In this document: positions 1 through 10,572 of the stretch, one piece after another
How the letters are laid out: every line of letters starts with the position of its first letter
Numbering within the stretch: the stretch's first letter is position 1
Source of the DNA: Rickettsia rhipicephali str. 3-7-female6-CWPP
GTDB taxonomy: Bacteria; Pseudomonadota; Alphaproteobacteria; Rickettsiales; Rickettsiaceae
DNA length: 64,000 nt
Assembly: GCF_000284075.1 (NCBI RefSeq)
Contig: NC_017042.1
Location: forward strand, 62,001 to 126,000
Direction: 5' to 3'
Notes under the pieces: generated by a model
Database searches by the model: none
What the model was told of the DNA's origin: nothing
What the model saw: only the letters and a program-made list of their open reading frames with translations
Made by a program: the position numbers and the translations under genes

Positions 1-1
1 C

Positions 2-556
2 GATCAAGCAAGGACTATACGTATTCCTGTGCATATGATTGAAACAATTAATAAGATACTACGTACTTCAAGACAAATGCTTAATGAACTCGGATACGAA
101 CCAACAGCAATGGAAATCGCTAACCGTCTTTCAATGCCGCTTGATAAAGTGCGTAAAGTCATGAAAATAGCTAAAGAACCTATAAGTCTTGAGAATCCCG
201 TAGGTGATGATAGTGACGGCGGTCAATTAGGCGATTTTATCGAAGATAAGAATGCAGTAGCACCGATTGATGCGGCAATTCAGTCAAATTTACGAGAAGT
301 TACCACTAGAGTACTTGCAACCCTTACGCCTCGTGAAGAAAGAGTGCTTAGAATGCGTTTCGGTATAGGTATGAATACTGACCATACATTAGAAGAAGTA
401 GGGCAGCAATTTAAAGTAACTAGAGAACGTATAAGACAAATCGAGTCAAAAGCTTTAAGAAAGTTACAACATCCTATTAGATCCAAAAAACTTAATAGCT
501 TTAGAAGCGGAGGAAAGCGTGGTGACGGTAATCCATCGGATTTACTAGAAGCATGA
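2..556 (+). CDS. rpoD: RNA polymerase sigma-70 factor RpoD, C-terminal part (cut by window edge)
   Basis: The open frame runs in from the left edge with no start, so only the C-terminal portion is present. It opens with [18 protein letters not shown], the end of sigma region 2 and start of region 3. A region 3 helix bundle follows, then the region 4 block [13 protein letters not shown] and the helix-turn-helix [17 protein letters not shown] that reads the -35 element. These are the hallmarks of the primary vegetative sigma factor. The terminal tail ([16 protein letters not shown]) is longer than usual. The TGA stop is followed by a palindromic repeat that may act as a terminator hairpin. Confidence 0.97.
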   Translation, partial: DQARTIRIPVHMIETINKILRTSRQMLNELGYEPTAMEIANRLSMPLDKVRKVMKIAKEPISLENPVGDDSDGGQLGDFIEDKNAVAPIDAAIQSNLREVTTRVLATLTPREERVLRMRFGIGMNTDHTLEEVGQQFKVTRERIRQIESKALRKLQHPIRSKKLNSFRSGGKRGDGNPSDLLEA

Positions 557-568
557 TAATACTTATAC

Positions 569-642
569 TGTCATCCCGTGATTCGGGATCTCAGGACACG
601 GGCTGTGATACAAGATCCCGTAGTCAAGCCACGGGATGACAG
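569..642. repeat. Dispersed palindromic repeat (TGTCATCCCGTG family)
   Basis: The stretch begins TGTCATCCCGTG and ends with its reverse complement CACGGGATGACA, with CGGGATCTC/GATCCCG pairing inside. It fills the gap between rpoD and truA and would form a long hairpin. A short perfect relative lies at 4299-4328 and a diverged one at 24959-24988, so this is a mobile-type repeat and not a gene-specific terminator, though it could serve as one. Confidence 0.75.
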
Positions 643-651
643 TGGGCTATT

Positions 652-1389
652 ATGTATCGATATAAAATTACCATTGAATATTTAGGCACAGATCTTGCAG
701 GTTGGCAAAGACAAGCAGGAGTAATATCGGTACAGCAGATATTAGAAGAAGCGATTTATAAGTTTTCCGGTGAACAGGTGATATTGTTTGGGTCAGGAAG
801 GACAGATGCCGGTGTTCATGCTATAGGTCAAGTAGCACATTTTGATCTTTCAAAATATTTAGAACCTCACAAAATTATTACGGCTATCAACTATTTTGCA
901 AGACCGTATGCCGTAGGAGTATGGAATTGTGAATTAGCCCCCAATAATTTTCATGCTAGGTTTTCAGCTACCTCTCGTTATTATATATATAGAATTATTA
1001 ATAGACCTTATCCATCGGTAATTGATTTAAATAGAGCATGGTGGATTAGTTCACCTTTAGATGTTCCTGCTATGCAACAAGCTACCGCTTATCTATTAGG
1101 CAAACATGATTTTACTTCATTTAGGGCTAGCTCATGTCAATCAAAATCACCGATTAAAACTTTAACTGAACTTAATATTATTAAAGAAGACGAAGAAATA
1201 AAATTATATCTTTCAGCCCCATCATTTTTGCATCATATGGTACGTAATATTGTCGGCAGTTTAGTACTTGTTGGTAAAAATATTTGGCAGGCAGAACAAA
1301 TTAAAGATGTTCTAGAGGCCAAAGATAGAAAAGCCGCCGGTCCTACTGCTCCCGCCTCCGGTCTTTATTTTGTGAAAGCAGCGTATTAA
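652..1389 (+). CDS. truA: tRNA pseudouridine(38-40) synthase TruA
   Basis: A 245-residue protein of normal family length. TruA isomerises uridines 38-40 in the anticodon arm of many tRNAs. The catalytic loop GRTDAGVHA is present with the nucleophile Asp at residue 52, and the C-terminal core motifs ([25 protein letters not shown]) are intact. The ATG lies just after the palindromic repeat, with only a weak ribosome site. It follows rpoD on the same strand. Immediately downstream (about 1398) begins the decayed end of a Sca gene on the other strand. Confidence 0.95.
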   Translation: MYRYKITIEYLGTDLAGWQRQAGVISVQQILEEAIYKFSGEQVILFGSGRTDAGVHAIGQVAHFDLSKYLEPHKIITAINYFARPYAVGVWNCELAPNNFHARFSATSRYYIYRIINRPYPSVIDLNRAWWISSPLDVPAMQQATAYLLGKHDFTSFRASSCQSKSPIKTLTELNIIKEDEEIKLYLSAPSFLHHMVRNIVGSLVLVGKNIWQAEQIKDVLEAKDRKAAGPTAPASGLYFVKAAY

Positions 1390-1397
1390 CAACCATA

Positions 1398-4039
1398 AAT
1401 TTTGTCATTACAATGCCTCCCTGCATAGGCAAGGCCATTACTAAATTGTGGTTGACCGTATAGAGAAATAATATCGCTTTCTGCCGATAATTTGTCACCA
1501 GTGCTTGAACCTTTAAACTTAAAGTCAGAGTTCATACGGCTATATGCGATACCGCCAAGACTATTTTCCCCGATGTAAAGCTCACTGCCGATCGTGCCGC
1601 CGGATACCGCGTACCTTTATAGCTAGGATTACCTTTATATACATCTTGATTACTTGAACCGAAAGCACCGGCAAACCCATAATCCTTTTTTAGTAATTAT
1701 AGGGTTTGCTTCATCACCTGCTGCAACGGCTATCATAGTACCGCCTGATAAGTGATTATTAATATTAGTAGTTACTGCTTCAGCTGTAACATTTGCTACA
1801 CTAACCGATCTTGTTCCTTGCTCGGTTAAATGCTCTACTACTTTTTTTGTATTATCAGGTGCAACTTGAGCTAAGTTTGCTACGAATAATAAGGATTGTT
1901 CTTGTTTTGTTTTACTCACTACAACAGTATCATCATTAGCTACTTTAGCTACTTCTTTAAGCTCAGCTTTATTATTTACTAATTCCTTAGCAAGCTCTAC
2001 AGCGTGTTTTTCAGGATTTTGCATAACAAGTGCAGATTTTTCTCTAATCACTTCTTTTTGTGCTTCCGCTACAAAAGTATTTTCCGTATGGACAACGATA
2101 GTATTATTGATTGCCTCAGCCAATTTTTGCGACTCAGTTTTTTAACATATTCCTCTGCTACTCTTATTTCGTTAGCTTGACGTTGCTAACTCCGCTTGCA
2201 GTATTTGCACTCCTATTCTGCTATTATTTTTTTTCAACCACTGCTCTTTCGTTAGCCTCTTGTTGTGCTAATCTTTCATTTTCATCTCTTCTTTCTTCTT
2301 GCTGTTGCTGAGCTTGCAGTCTTTGCTGTTCAGCTCTTTCGTTAACGCTGAGTTTGTGCTTGTTGCTGTGCTTGTGCATCTACCGGTACTACTAAACCGG
2401 CTAGGTTAGCTTGTGTCTCTGCATCACAACTTGATCTTGTCTAGCTTGAACCAATTCTAGATCTATATTATCAATTGGTTATTGTATCTCTCTTTGTCTA
2501 GCTTGTCCATCTCGCTGCAGTACTGCAATTTGTGCCGGTACTTCTCTTTGTGCATTTGTTAAGTCCAGCTGTGCTACAAACGGAGCGTTACGAATATCAA
2601 ATAAAGCTTGCCGTACTCGGATTTTGTTCCCCCATACGGCTCCTGCACGTGCAGCATTTAATCGTTGCTGTGCATCTGCTAATTGTTGCGGATTCTTGAT
2701 TCTTGGCTTGTATTCGTGCTAGTGCATTCTGTGCTTGCCTTAACCTTAAGTTTTCTCTGTCTACTTGTTGCTGAACCCTCACCGGAGCCGCTACCATATC
2801 TTGCTGTAGTCGTGCTTGTCTCTGTCCTAACGTATCTACTGTTTCTCTTGCTACTATTACGTTTCCTACTATCGCTGCTTCTGCTCTTGCTTGAGCATGT
2901 GCCGGTTGTGCCGCTGCTTGCACTCCTACTTGTTGTACTTGTAATCCTTGCAGTAAAGCAACGGTTCCGGTAGCTGCAGTATAAGTATATCCATATTACT
3001 CATCCTCAAAATTGATAGGGCGGCTACATCATTCGCCGTGTGAGCCCTATTAATATTAATCACAATATTTGTACCGAATGCCGTAGGGAGATTTTGAAAA
3101 ACTATACCGCTTTCTCCTAAAGCATTTATAGTAATATTGCCTTCAAGTACTACATCGCCGGTAAGAATTACGTTACGTCTAAGATCGAATGTCGAACCGT
3201 TAATGTTAGCATTACCGTTAATTGTAATGTCCTGCGTGCGAATATTATAAGTCCCCGAATCAAAATTAGTTTGTCTGGAATGAATATCATTATGCAATTT
3301 GTGTTCATGATTACCTTCAAACGTCACTTTAGAAACTTGTTTGGTTTGTGAACCGATTTCATAAATATCAGGAGTCTTTACGAAAGTTACCTCTCCTCTC
3401 ATAGTTTTAGTAGTAGTAATATTACCGGTAAAATCTTTATTAACCCTTACCTTCCCAAAACTTATAAACTCTAAATTCCCTGTATCTATTACACCGCCGT
3501 TGCGATGTTTCATATCAACTTTTTCTTTAAATACAAGCTCAATAGATTCAACGGCACTAATATCATTACCGGTAATGGTTAGCTCAGAACCTGTTCCATT
3601 ACCGCTTGTAAGCTTTAACTTTGCTTTTGCATTATTATTGGCTCCATATGCAAGAGGTGCTCCTAAAGCATTTTGAACTACCCTTTGAGTTTGCGGATTG
3701 TCAACGTTAGTTATATTGTTAATACTAACTCTTGTAGTTGGATTGCCTTCAATAACAGTAAATACCCCATTAAAACCATAAATATTAATATCATTAATAT
3801 TAATCTTTTGGGCAAAATTAATCCTATGGTTATTTTCTGTGATAATAATATTGTCATTATGTTGCGGAGGATAATGGTTGTGATTATATCTCCAATCATT
3901 CATCGTACCTATATTAGAAGATGGATTGCCCGCCGGAATAATATCCGCTGCGAAGCCTCCTATGCTTGCAAGTAGCCCGATACTACTTACTGGTTGCTAG
4001 TAAAAGTTTATTAAAAAAAGTTTTTTTCTTATTAGTCAT
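1398..4039 (-). pseudogene. Decayed Sca-family autotransporter: passenger and N-terminal half of beta-barrel
   Basis: Read on the minus strand from an ATG at 4039 preceded by GGGGAAATT. The signal peptide MTNKKKTFFNKLLLA breaks at a frameshift/stop near 3985, then resumes as GLLASIGGFAADIIPAG. A beta-helix-like passenger (NITINAL, TGDVVLEGN type repeats) is open from 3903 to 2926. A Gln/Ala/Arg-rich coiled segment (2923-2140) is broken several times. A linker ending GDEANPIITKKGLW (2123-1680) is followed by the first strands of an autotransporter barrel: GAFGSSNQDVYKG, then, after another frameshift, GGTIGSELYIGENSLGGIAYS and ESDIISLYGQPQFSNGL. Homology ends near 1431 and a stop follows at 1387. 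At least four frameshifts make it non-functional. The rest of the barrel appears to lie at 62090-62675 on the other strand. Which numbered Sca it is cannot be told here. Confidence 0.85.
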
Positions 4040-4251
4040 AATTTCCCCTATAACTTATTGCTTTTAATGATTTTACCACTTAACTTATCGGTCATTATAC
4101 ACTATTTGTTTACGACGCACAATAATTAATTAATAAGTTTACTATTAGTTAGTATTTATTAATTATTTACGATGGCGTGATTTATGAAATTTAAGGGCAA
4201 TAGGCTGGTTTAATGAAAGGTAGGGGTTATGGTGTTTGTTTGGTAGGTAAT

Positions 4252-4381
4252 CGTCATTGCAAGCAGGCATCATTGCCCGCGTGGATCAGTTTTCCGTTGT
4301 CATCCCGTGGTCAAGCCACGGGATGACACCGAGTGCGTTTTTCGATCCGCACAACAATGTCGTAATTTCCTCGCAATGACG
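4252..4381. repeat. Dispersed repeat (CGTCATTGCGAG...CTCGCAATGACG) with nested TGTCATCCCGTGG palindrome
   Basis: It starts CGTCATTGC and ends CTCGCAATGACG, the inverted termini shared by about ten copies in the window. A separate perfect palindrome (13-bp arms TGTCATCCCGTGG / CCACGGGATGACA, 5-bp loop, 4299-4328) sits inside it, suggesting one repeat inserted in another. The flanking stretch 4040-4250 carries no gene that I can see. Confidence 0.7.
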
Positions 4382-4394
4382 TCAAAATAACATC

Positions 4395-5063
4395 CTATTC
4401 ATCATCTATATTAGAAAGCTCATCTTGTAACTCTTGAGAAAATACATCCTCATCATCGTTAGAATCATTCGATTTCTTAAGAGAGTGTTTGAAATTATTT
4501 AGGTCTTTATTTTCAAATATTTCAATAGATTTTAAAGTCTCATTTGGAATTATAACTATAATATTTTTACTTAATTCATCTAAATAATCAGTGGTAACGG
4601 AAACTTTCAGTACTCCTCCATATTTGCTCTGTTTGCTACTTACTACAAAATCTTTTAAAGATTTACTTTTAAAATAGTTTTCAGAAGTAAAGATCATTGT
4701 TATAAAAAATAGTACTAACGAGATAGTAGTACCTACGGCAAATCCTGCTAATAGCCCTAAGAATCTGTCAATAAAACCGTTTCTCATAAATGAAATTATA
4801 GCAAGAAATTTATAAACTATAAAAACACATAAAATTAAAGCAATAACATAAGATATAACACCGACAATAATTATTCTTATAACCTCATTATCCATATATT
4901 TCCCGATTAGGTCAGAAATATATGGATATAAAAAATATCCTAACATTATAGAAGTAATAAAACCGAGTATTCTAGTTGCAAACCCGATTATGCCTTGATA
5001 TAAGCCGAAAAATGAGAAAAGAGTAATAATAGCAAAAATAGTAATATCAAAAAATGTGATCAT
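4395..5063 (-). CDS. cvpA: CvpA-family membrane protein
   Basis: A 222-residue protein with about four hydrophobic helices (near residues 5-25, 28-48, 65-88 and 100-122), matching the CvpA family, whose members were linked to colicin V export and, more recently, to envelope stress tolerance. Conserved features include the N-terminal FDITIFAIITLFSFFGLYQG and the FIDRFLGLLAGFAVG helix. The C-terminal 50 residues are acidic and probably cytoplasmic (SNDDEDVFSQE). It lies back to back with yqgE across a short AT-rich spacer that must hold both promoters. Confidence 0.85.
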   Translation of the reverse strand: MITFFDITIFAIITLFSFFGLYQGIIGFATRILGFITSIMLGYFLYPYISDLIGKYMDNEVIRIIIVGVISYVIALILCVFIVYKFLAIISFMRNGFIDRFLGLLAGFAVGTTISLVLFFITMIFTSENYFKSKSLKDFVVSSKQSKYGGVLKVSVTTDYLDELSKNIIVIIPNETLKSIEIFENKDLNNFKHSLKKSNDSNDDEDVFSQELQDELSNIDDE

Positions 5064-5130
5064 TATTGTTAACTTCTATTGAATAATTGGATTTAAAGCT
5101 TATATATTATATAATTAAAAAGTTTTATTT

Positions 5131-5700
5131 ATGGGCGATAAAATTTTTCATAACTTATCCGGTAAAACACTAGTTGCTACACCGCATGTAATTACAAAAG
5201 GCATTTACCATAAATCCTTAATTTATATGTTATCACACACGGAAGAAGGAGCAATAGGATTAATATTTAACCGCTTAGTAAATCATATAGATTTAAAATC
5301 GTTTTTTAAAATAAAAAATGACGAAATAACAACCCCGGTTATGGTTCCTATATATCTTGGCGGACCCGTAGAACATGAAAAAGGGTTTTTTCTTCATTCT
5401 AGCGATTATAATAAAAATTTATTATTGGATTTCCATAATGATTTAGCAGTAAGCTCTAATTTAGAAATTTCAGAAGATATAGCTTTCGGTAAAGGACCTA
5501 AAAATAGCTTATTCATTGTCGGTTATACAGCATGGAAACCAGGGCAGCTTGAAGAAGAATTAGAGAAAAACCTATGGCTGGTTATGGATTGTAATAAAGA
5601 ATTTATTTTTGCCGATAATCCTGAAAGTAAATGGCATAATGCATTAAAACACTTAGGCATTGATGAAATACATTTCTCATCACACATAGGAAATGCTTAG
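5131..5700 (+). CDS. YqgE/AlgH family protein (UPF0301)
   Basis: A 189-residue protein with the family's signature blocks: [12 protein letters not shown] at the start, [35 protein letters not shown], and a WH-containing C-terminus ([11 protein letters not shown]). The biochemical role of the family is unsettled; AlgH was proposed as a regulator in Pseudomonas. Start chosen at ATG 5131 because the conserved N-terminus begins within ten residues. The gene converges with the SCO-like gene downstream, with a 10-bp gap. Confidence 0.88.
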   Translation: MGDKIFHNLSGKTLVATPHVITKGIYHKSLIYMLSHTEEGAIGLIFNRLVNHIDLKSFFKIKNDEITTPVMVPIYLGGPVEHEKGFFLHSSDYNKNLLLDFHNDLAVSSNLEISEDIAFGKGPKNSLFIVGYTAWKPGQLEEELEKNLWLVMDCNKEFIFADNPESKWHNALKHLGIDEIHFSSHIGNA

Positions 5701-5710
5701 AGATTATCTG

Positions 5711-6304
5711 TTAACCATTTTTCGGTAAGCCTAAGCAATAATGCTTTAAAAATTTTCCCTGACTGCTAATTAAATACACAAAATTAGAATGTTGTAATTC
5801 ATATTTGTTTGTTTTTACATCAAATATTTTGGATGTATAGAAGAAGACCTTAAATTGATCTGCTAATTGTTCAATATCTTGGACTCTCCCCGTTAAACCT
5901 ATAAAATTATCATCTATTTTTTCTAAATATTTTTTTAATACCTCACTTGTATCATGCTCAGAATCTAGAGTAATAAAAACTACTTGTACTAAAATATTCT
6001 CTTTCTTCAAAATCTTAATAATATCTTCTACTCTTTTTAGTACTTGATTGTCATATAAGGAATAGGTAGTACCAAAATAAATCAAACTTAAATGACCTTG
6101 CAAATGGGTAATATCAAATTTCTTTCCTTCTTGATCTATAAGAGTAAACTTAATTTTAGGCGAATCGTCCATATTACTAGTTTTCACACCAATCTTAAGC
6201 TTAGATGGAGTTAATGAAGAATACAATAAAAATATTATGCTCGTAATCATAGCTAGAGCTATAAAAATTTTTATAATATACATTTGGTTTTTATTATTTT
6301 TCAT
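5711..6304 (-). CDS. SCO1/SenC-like membrane-anchored thioredoxin-fold protein lacking the copper-binding cysteines
   Basis: A 197-residue protein with one N-terminal anchor helix (residues 9-27) and a thioredoxin-fold domain typical of SCO proteins, which help insert copper into cytochrome c oxidase. The block LSLIYFGTTYSLYDNQVLKRV aligns with the usual YFGFTxCPDxCP copper site, but neither cysteine of CxxxC is present. The distal histidine block (LQHSNFVYLISSQGKF) is kept. The only cysteine is near the C-terminus (HYCLG). It may therefore not bind copper in the known way. Rickettsia have more than one SCO paralogue (established knowledge), so this may be a diverged copy. Confidence 0.75.
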   Translation of the reverse strand: MKNNKNQMYIIKIFIALAMITSIIFLLYSSLTPSKLKIGVKTSNMDDSPKIKFTLIDQEGKKFDITHLQGHLSLIYFGTTYSLYDNQVLKRVEDIIKILKKENILVQVVFITLDSEHDTSEVLKKYLEKIDDNFIGLTGRVQDIEQLADQFKVFFYTSKIFDVKTNKYELQHSNFVYLISSQGKFLKHYCLGLPKNG

Positions 6305-6463
6305 AACCTAAGTAATTATCAATATTTATTTATAATAAAACTTATTCTTATAATATATGCAATAAAATTCATCTTTCACTATATATAAATATCGTAATAT
6401 CTAAATTGTGATATTTTTAGTTAAAATTAATTTATTTATTAACTAAATTGAAATTTTTTGAGT

Positions 6464-6483
6464 TAATCTTAAAGTTAAGATTA
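6464..6483. promoter_or_regulatory. Perfect dyad in divergent intergenic region
   Basis: TAATCTTAA and TTAAGATTA are perfect 9-bp arms separated by AG. The dyad sits in the 225-bp AT-rich gap between the SCO-like gene (minus) and a decayed gene (plus). It could be an operator, but AT-rich DNA yields such dyads by chance. Nothing else is evident in 6305-6530. Confidence 0.25.
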
Positions 6484-9176
6484 TTAAATAAAACAACAAC
6501 TAAGAAACACAACTAAGAAACGGATTAATTATGTACAATTATACCGCTTATGTAAAACGTTTAAATGATAAATTTAAAAAACAAGAACATACGAAAATTA
6601 CGAAAATATAGATAGTACTATTTCTGAAGACCATTTATTTCAAATACTAAATGACAACAACAATGCAACTCAACCGATACAAACACTCCTAAATCAAAAT
6701 TCGTTTGAAATAACAAATAATATTGAACACAATAAAGCAGAAAATATGAGGGATATAATGATGTTGAAAAAAGAAGAAATAAAGGAAGCAGAAATGGAAA
6801 ATTTTATCGACTTAATTAATAAAGATAGTGAGAAATATGAATCTATTATTGATAGGAGTAATAAAGCTATAATTATATTAGGGCAAGAGAAAGAAGATTT
6901 AAATCTCATAGCTAATTTTCTTAAAGACGGTGAATTAATATTAGAAAGTAATAAGTATGGAGATTGGGACTTCTCAAAAAAAAGTCTAACAGCAAGTTCA
7001 AATATTTTAGATAGTTTTTATATAAAAAACGAAAAATATTTAACATATAACAATAACAGTTCTTATTTGGATGCTGCTAATTCATCCTCTGAATCTACTA
7101 TTGACAAATTTTTCCTACAAAAAATTCTAAGTACGACTCCTACTAAATTTATATTAGCAATAAAAAATATTGAAACCAAAAACTCTAACTCTTCCCTTGT
7201 CAAAGCCAATCTAGAAAAACTTATCGGTATATTTGAACAATTTACTAAATTATTGAGATATATTGATATAAATGAAGGTAATTTTAGTAGTGACCGATAG
7301 CCCAAGCAAGCAATAATCATACTCGTATATCTAAAATTATTGATGACACTATAAAACTCGGTAATTTTAGCGATGAACACAAGAGTATCATTAATAAAAT
7401 AAAAGATTCTATTTATTACCTCAAGCTAGCGAGCAAGCAAAAGACTATACAAATCTATTAAATATTAGAGATGATAATTATATCATTCTAGATGAATATA
7501 ATAAAATAACAATCGACGGCGAAAATTTAACATATATTTTAAATTCTATAAATGTAATTAATAAAGAAGTACCAATTAGTATCAATGAGCTTAAAACATA
7601 TATAGAAAAAAAATTGGAACAAAATATAGAAAATAATTTAAGTTTTGAAGATGTTTTGCCTAAAACAGACAAATTGAAACAATTAATAGATATAGTAAAT
7701 TATTATAAACAGTTAGAAGACAATGCCAAAACTATAGGAAATTTCTTAGAAATCGTTAAAAAATTAAATCAGCTTTTAGAAACACCGAAATCAAAAAATA
7801 AATTAGAGAATCTTCTAAATTACCTTAAATATTTATCTAACATCAAATTTTCCGAAAAAGAAAAATTGGTTACACTTAATTCTGCAAAATGGTTTAACGA
7901 TTTATTTAGTAACCTTGGGGCATATAATATAAAAGAAAAGTTATTAGAATTATTTAAGCATACAATATGCAAAGATAAAGATTCATTTTATAAAAAATTA
8001 AATGAAACTATTGAAAAATTTTATGAAGATATCAAAAATAACGATGTTTTAGACTTAAAAGCAATCAATAATATATATATACTTAAAAAACTTTTTACAG
8101 CATATTAACAATTCTAGCACTGATGTTGAAAATTTAGATAATATTAAATTATTCTTAACAAAGAGCTTTAAGAATTTTAATAATATATTAGGTATAACTA
8201 TAAATAATAGCATTAGTAATTTAGAAAAACTAATAGACTCAGTCAGCAAGCAAGAAGCTAAATCTCTTTGGAGGTATATTACCGCCTCTAAATCTATTAC
8301 AGAAATATCTCAAAATCTCGATAAAGTAATATATGATAAGCTTTTACATCAGCCTGTGTTACCTGATCAAGCGCTACCTATTTATAATTTATTAGAAAAA
8401 TTACTAAAAGAAACTCATAAATCTATTAATGATTGTTATAAAAACGAAAACTTATATAAACATCAATTAGCAGAAATTTATTGTCAACAAGCACAAATCT
8501 GTACACCTAATGGCTCAACAAAACTATTCTAAAGACTCAATAGGATTGTATGAAAACGTTGCTAACCTTGGTTCTGAAGAGGCAAATATAAAACTTGGGA
8601 AGATTGAATTTAAGAGCGGAAATTATATAAAAGCTTTAGAATATTTTAAAAAAACTACTCATATATCTTATGCAAAAGAAGCTTTTAATAAATTATTACA
8701 TCTCAAAGAATCAGAACTAAAAAAGAAAATACAGCAAAAGAATCCGCAAGATATAGCTAAATTAGCATCAGAAATAATTGAATTATATTCAAGCCAAGGT
8801 GATTTTTATAACCAATATAATCTAGATATATCAGAAAAAAGTCTGCAAGATTCACTAAAAGTATTTTGTCTTAATACGAAAGCTCTAATAGAAGCACAAG
8901 GAAGACCTCTAAACCTTATGGAATATTATATGATTTGTCTAAAGAGTTAACATCAATAATTTCTTCACCGTGTAGTCAACTTAAACTTATACAAAAAACT
9001 GAAAAATATAAAAATTTAGCAGAAAAATTTAAAGAAGAAAAACTAGAAACTGATTATACGAATATTACGACAAGCTGGTCACATGATTCATACTTTAAAG
9101 AACCTTTACTTAAGTTTGATGATGTAAAAACCTTAATTTGTAAAACTCTACACTTGATCTGACAGGTAGAGATTGA

Positions 9177-10257
9177 TTAAGCAGCAAAAGTGCTGTCAGA
9201 TAAGTAAGAATTAATAGACTTATCTTGAGCAATTTTAATGCTATCCTTGAAAGTTTGCATAGGAGTTTTTCCATAACAGAACTTTCCAGAATGCGGTCTA
9301 GTATTGTTATATTTGTTTAAATATTGATCTAAGTCAATCTGTAAATCCTCTAATGAGCTATAAATCTTTTTACGGAAAGCTGTATCATAAAATTCATCTT
9401 TTAAAGTTCTATGTAATCTTTCGCATATTCCATTAGTTTGAGGAGAACGTGCCTTAGTTTTAGTATGATCAATATTTTCTATAGCCAAATATAACTCAAG
9501 AGCATGATGTTCTACCTTACCACAATATTCCGTTCCTCTATCTGTAAGGATTCTCAGTAGTGGTACATCATGATTATTAAAGAAAGGTATTACCTTATCA
9601 TTTAAAATATCAGCGGATGTTATTGCAGATTTATCAGTATAGAGTTTGCAAATAGCCACTCTAGAATAAGTGTCAATAAAGGTTTGTTGGTATATTCTAC
9701 CTACTCCTTTCATATTACCAACATAATAGGTGTCTTGTGCACCAAGATAACCGGGATGCTGAGTATCAATTTCTCCATGAGCCTATTTCTCCATGAGCCT
9801 CTTTAATTTGTTTTGCTTTTTCTAAAGCAGATATCTGCTCTTCTGTCAGTAAGATACCATCCTGTGCAGATTTAGCTTCTAAAGCTTTGAGTCGTTTCTT
9901 TAGAGTTTCAAGATCGTTGCGTAGCCAGATAGAACGTACACCACTGGATGACACTATAATACCTTGCTTTATTAGTGCTTGGCTCGCACGAAGCTGACCA
10001 AGAGCAGGATTCTCTATAGCAAGATTTATTACTGCTTGTTCTATATGTTCTGATACACGATTCTTTACTATAGGTTTCTTACGACTCATATCCACAAGAG
10101 CCGCTTCTCCGCCCATCTCATATAGTTCCTTGAAACGGTAAAAGCTATCTCTTGAATAGCCCATTACTTTACACGCAGTACTAACACTACCTAGTTGTTT
10201 TGCAAGTTCTAATAATCCTAATTTAGGTTTGATTATTTTTTGATCATAATTTGACAT
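9177..10257 (-). pseudogene. IS481-like DDE transposase, broken by a 16-bp tandem duplication
   Basis: The first part (10257-9766) carries an N-terminal helix-turn-helix ([21 protein letters not shown]) and a second HTH-like segment. The second part (9713-9177) carries the integrase core with the acidic triad: Asp in FIDTYSRVA, Asp in LTDRGTEYCG and Glu in NGICERLHR. At 9769-9800 the 16-mer ATTTCTCCATGAGCCT occurs twice in tandem. Removing one copy restores one frame ([24 protein letters not shown] joins the halves) of 354 residues, normal for the family. The disruption is therefore one recent slippage event. Confidence 0.9.
9769..9800. repeat. 16-bp perfect tandem duplication inside transposase
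   Basis: ATTTCTCCATGAGCCT at 9769-9784 is repeated exactly at 9785-9800. The extra 16 bases shift the transposase frame by one. Perfect identity suggests a recent event and possible reversion by slippage. Confidence 0.95.
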
Positions 10258-10572
10258 ATTGTTCCTATTAATTGAGTTTTATATTTAGTTCGTGGATATG
10301 ATAGATAACTCCTTAGTTATCTACATACCCACAAACTCTTCTAATTTCAATCTTAATATGTCAGATCAAATCTGAAGGTTTACACTTAATTCTTCATTTG
10401 ACCATATTATTATGATAATAATGAAGATTCTAGCAATATGTTAGGTGCTTGTTATAATTCCTCAGAGTATCCCTCAATGAGAAAAATTTAATATCTCTTA
10501 ATACTATTTTTATAGACAAGCAGAAATGTGGTGCTAGTATAAAAATAGCTATATTTAACGATGAATTAGATT

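Larger units (their letters stand above)
9154..10369 (-). mobile_element. IS481-like insertion sequence with 11-bp inverted ends
   Basis: A transposase-like gene on the minus strand is bracketed by the perfect inverted repeat TTGATCTGACA (9154-9164) / TGTCAGATCAA (10359-10369), giving an element of about 1.2 kb. The decayed gene's reading resumes on both sides, so it is an insertion. TACACTT occurs just outside the left end (9149-9155) and again at 10381-10387, a possible but imperfectly placed target duplication, so the exact right end is uncertain. Because the internal transposase is frameshifted, this copy is probably immobile without help from another. Confidence 0.75.

Noticed and set aside
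2111-3975. Plus-strand open frames through the Sca remnant
   Set aside because: They are low-complexity leucine/valine or isoleucine-rich reverse translations of the autotransporter on the minus strand.
9154-10369. IS element as IS3 family with programmed frameshift between two ORFs
   Set aside because: The frame break is explained exactly by a tandem 16-bp duplication, and no slippery heptamer is present at the join.
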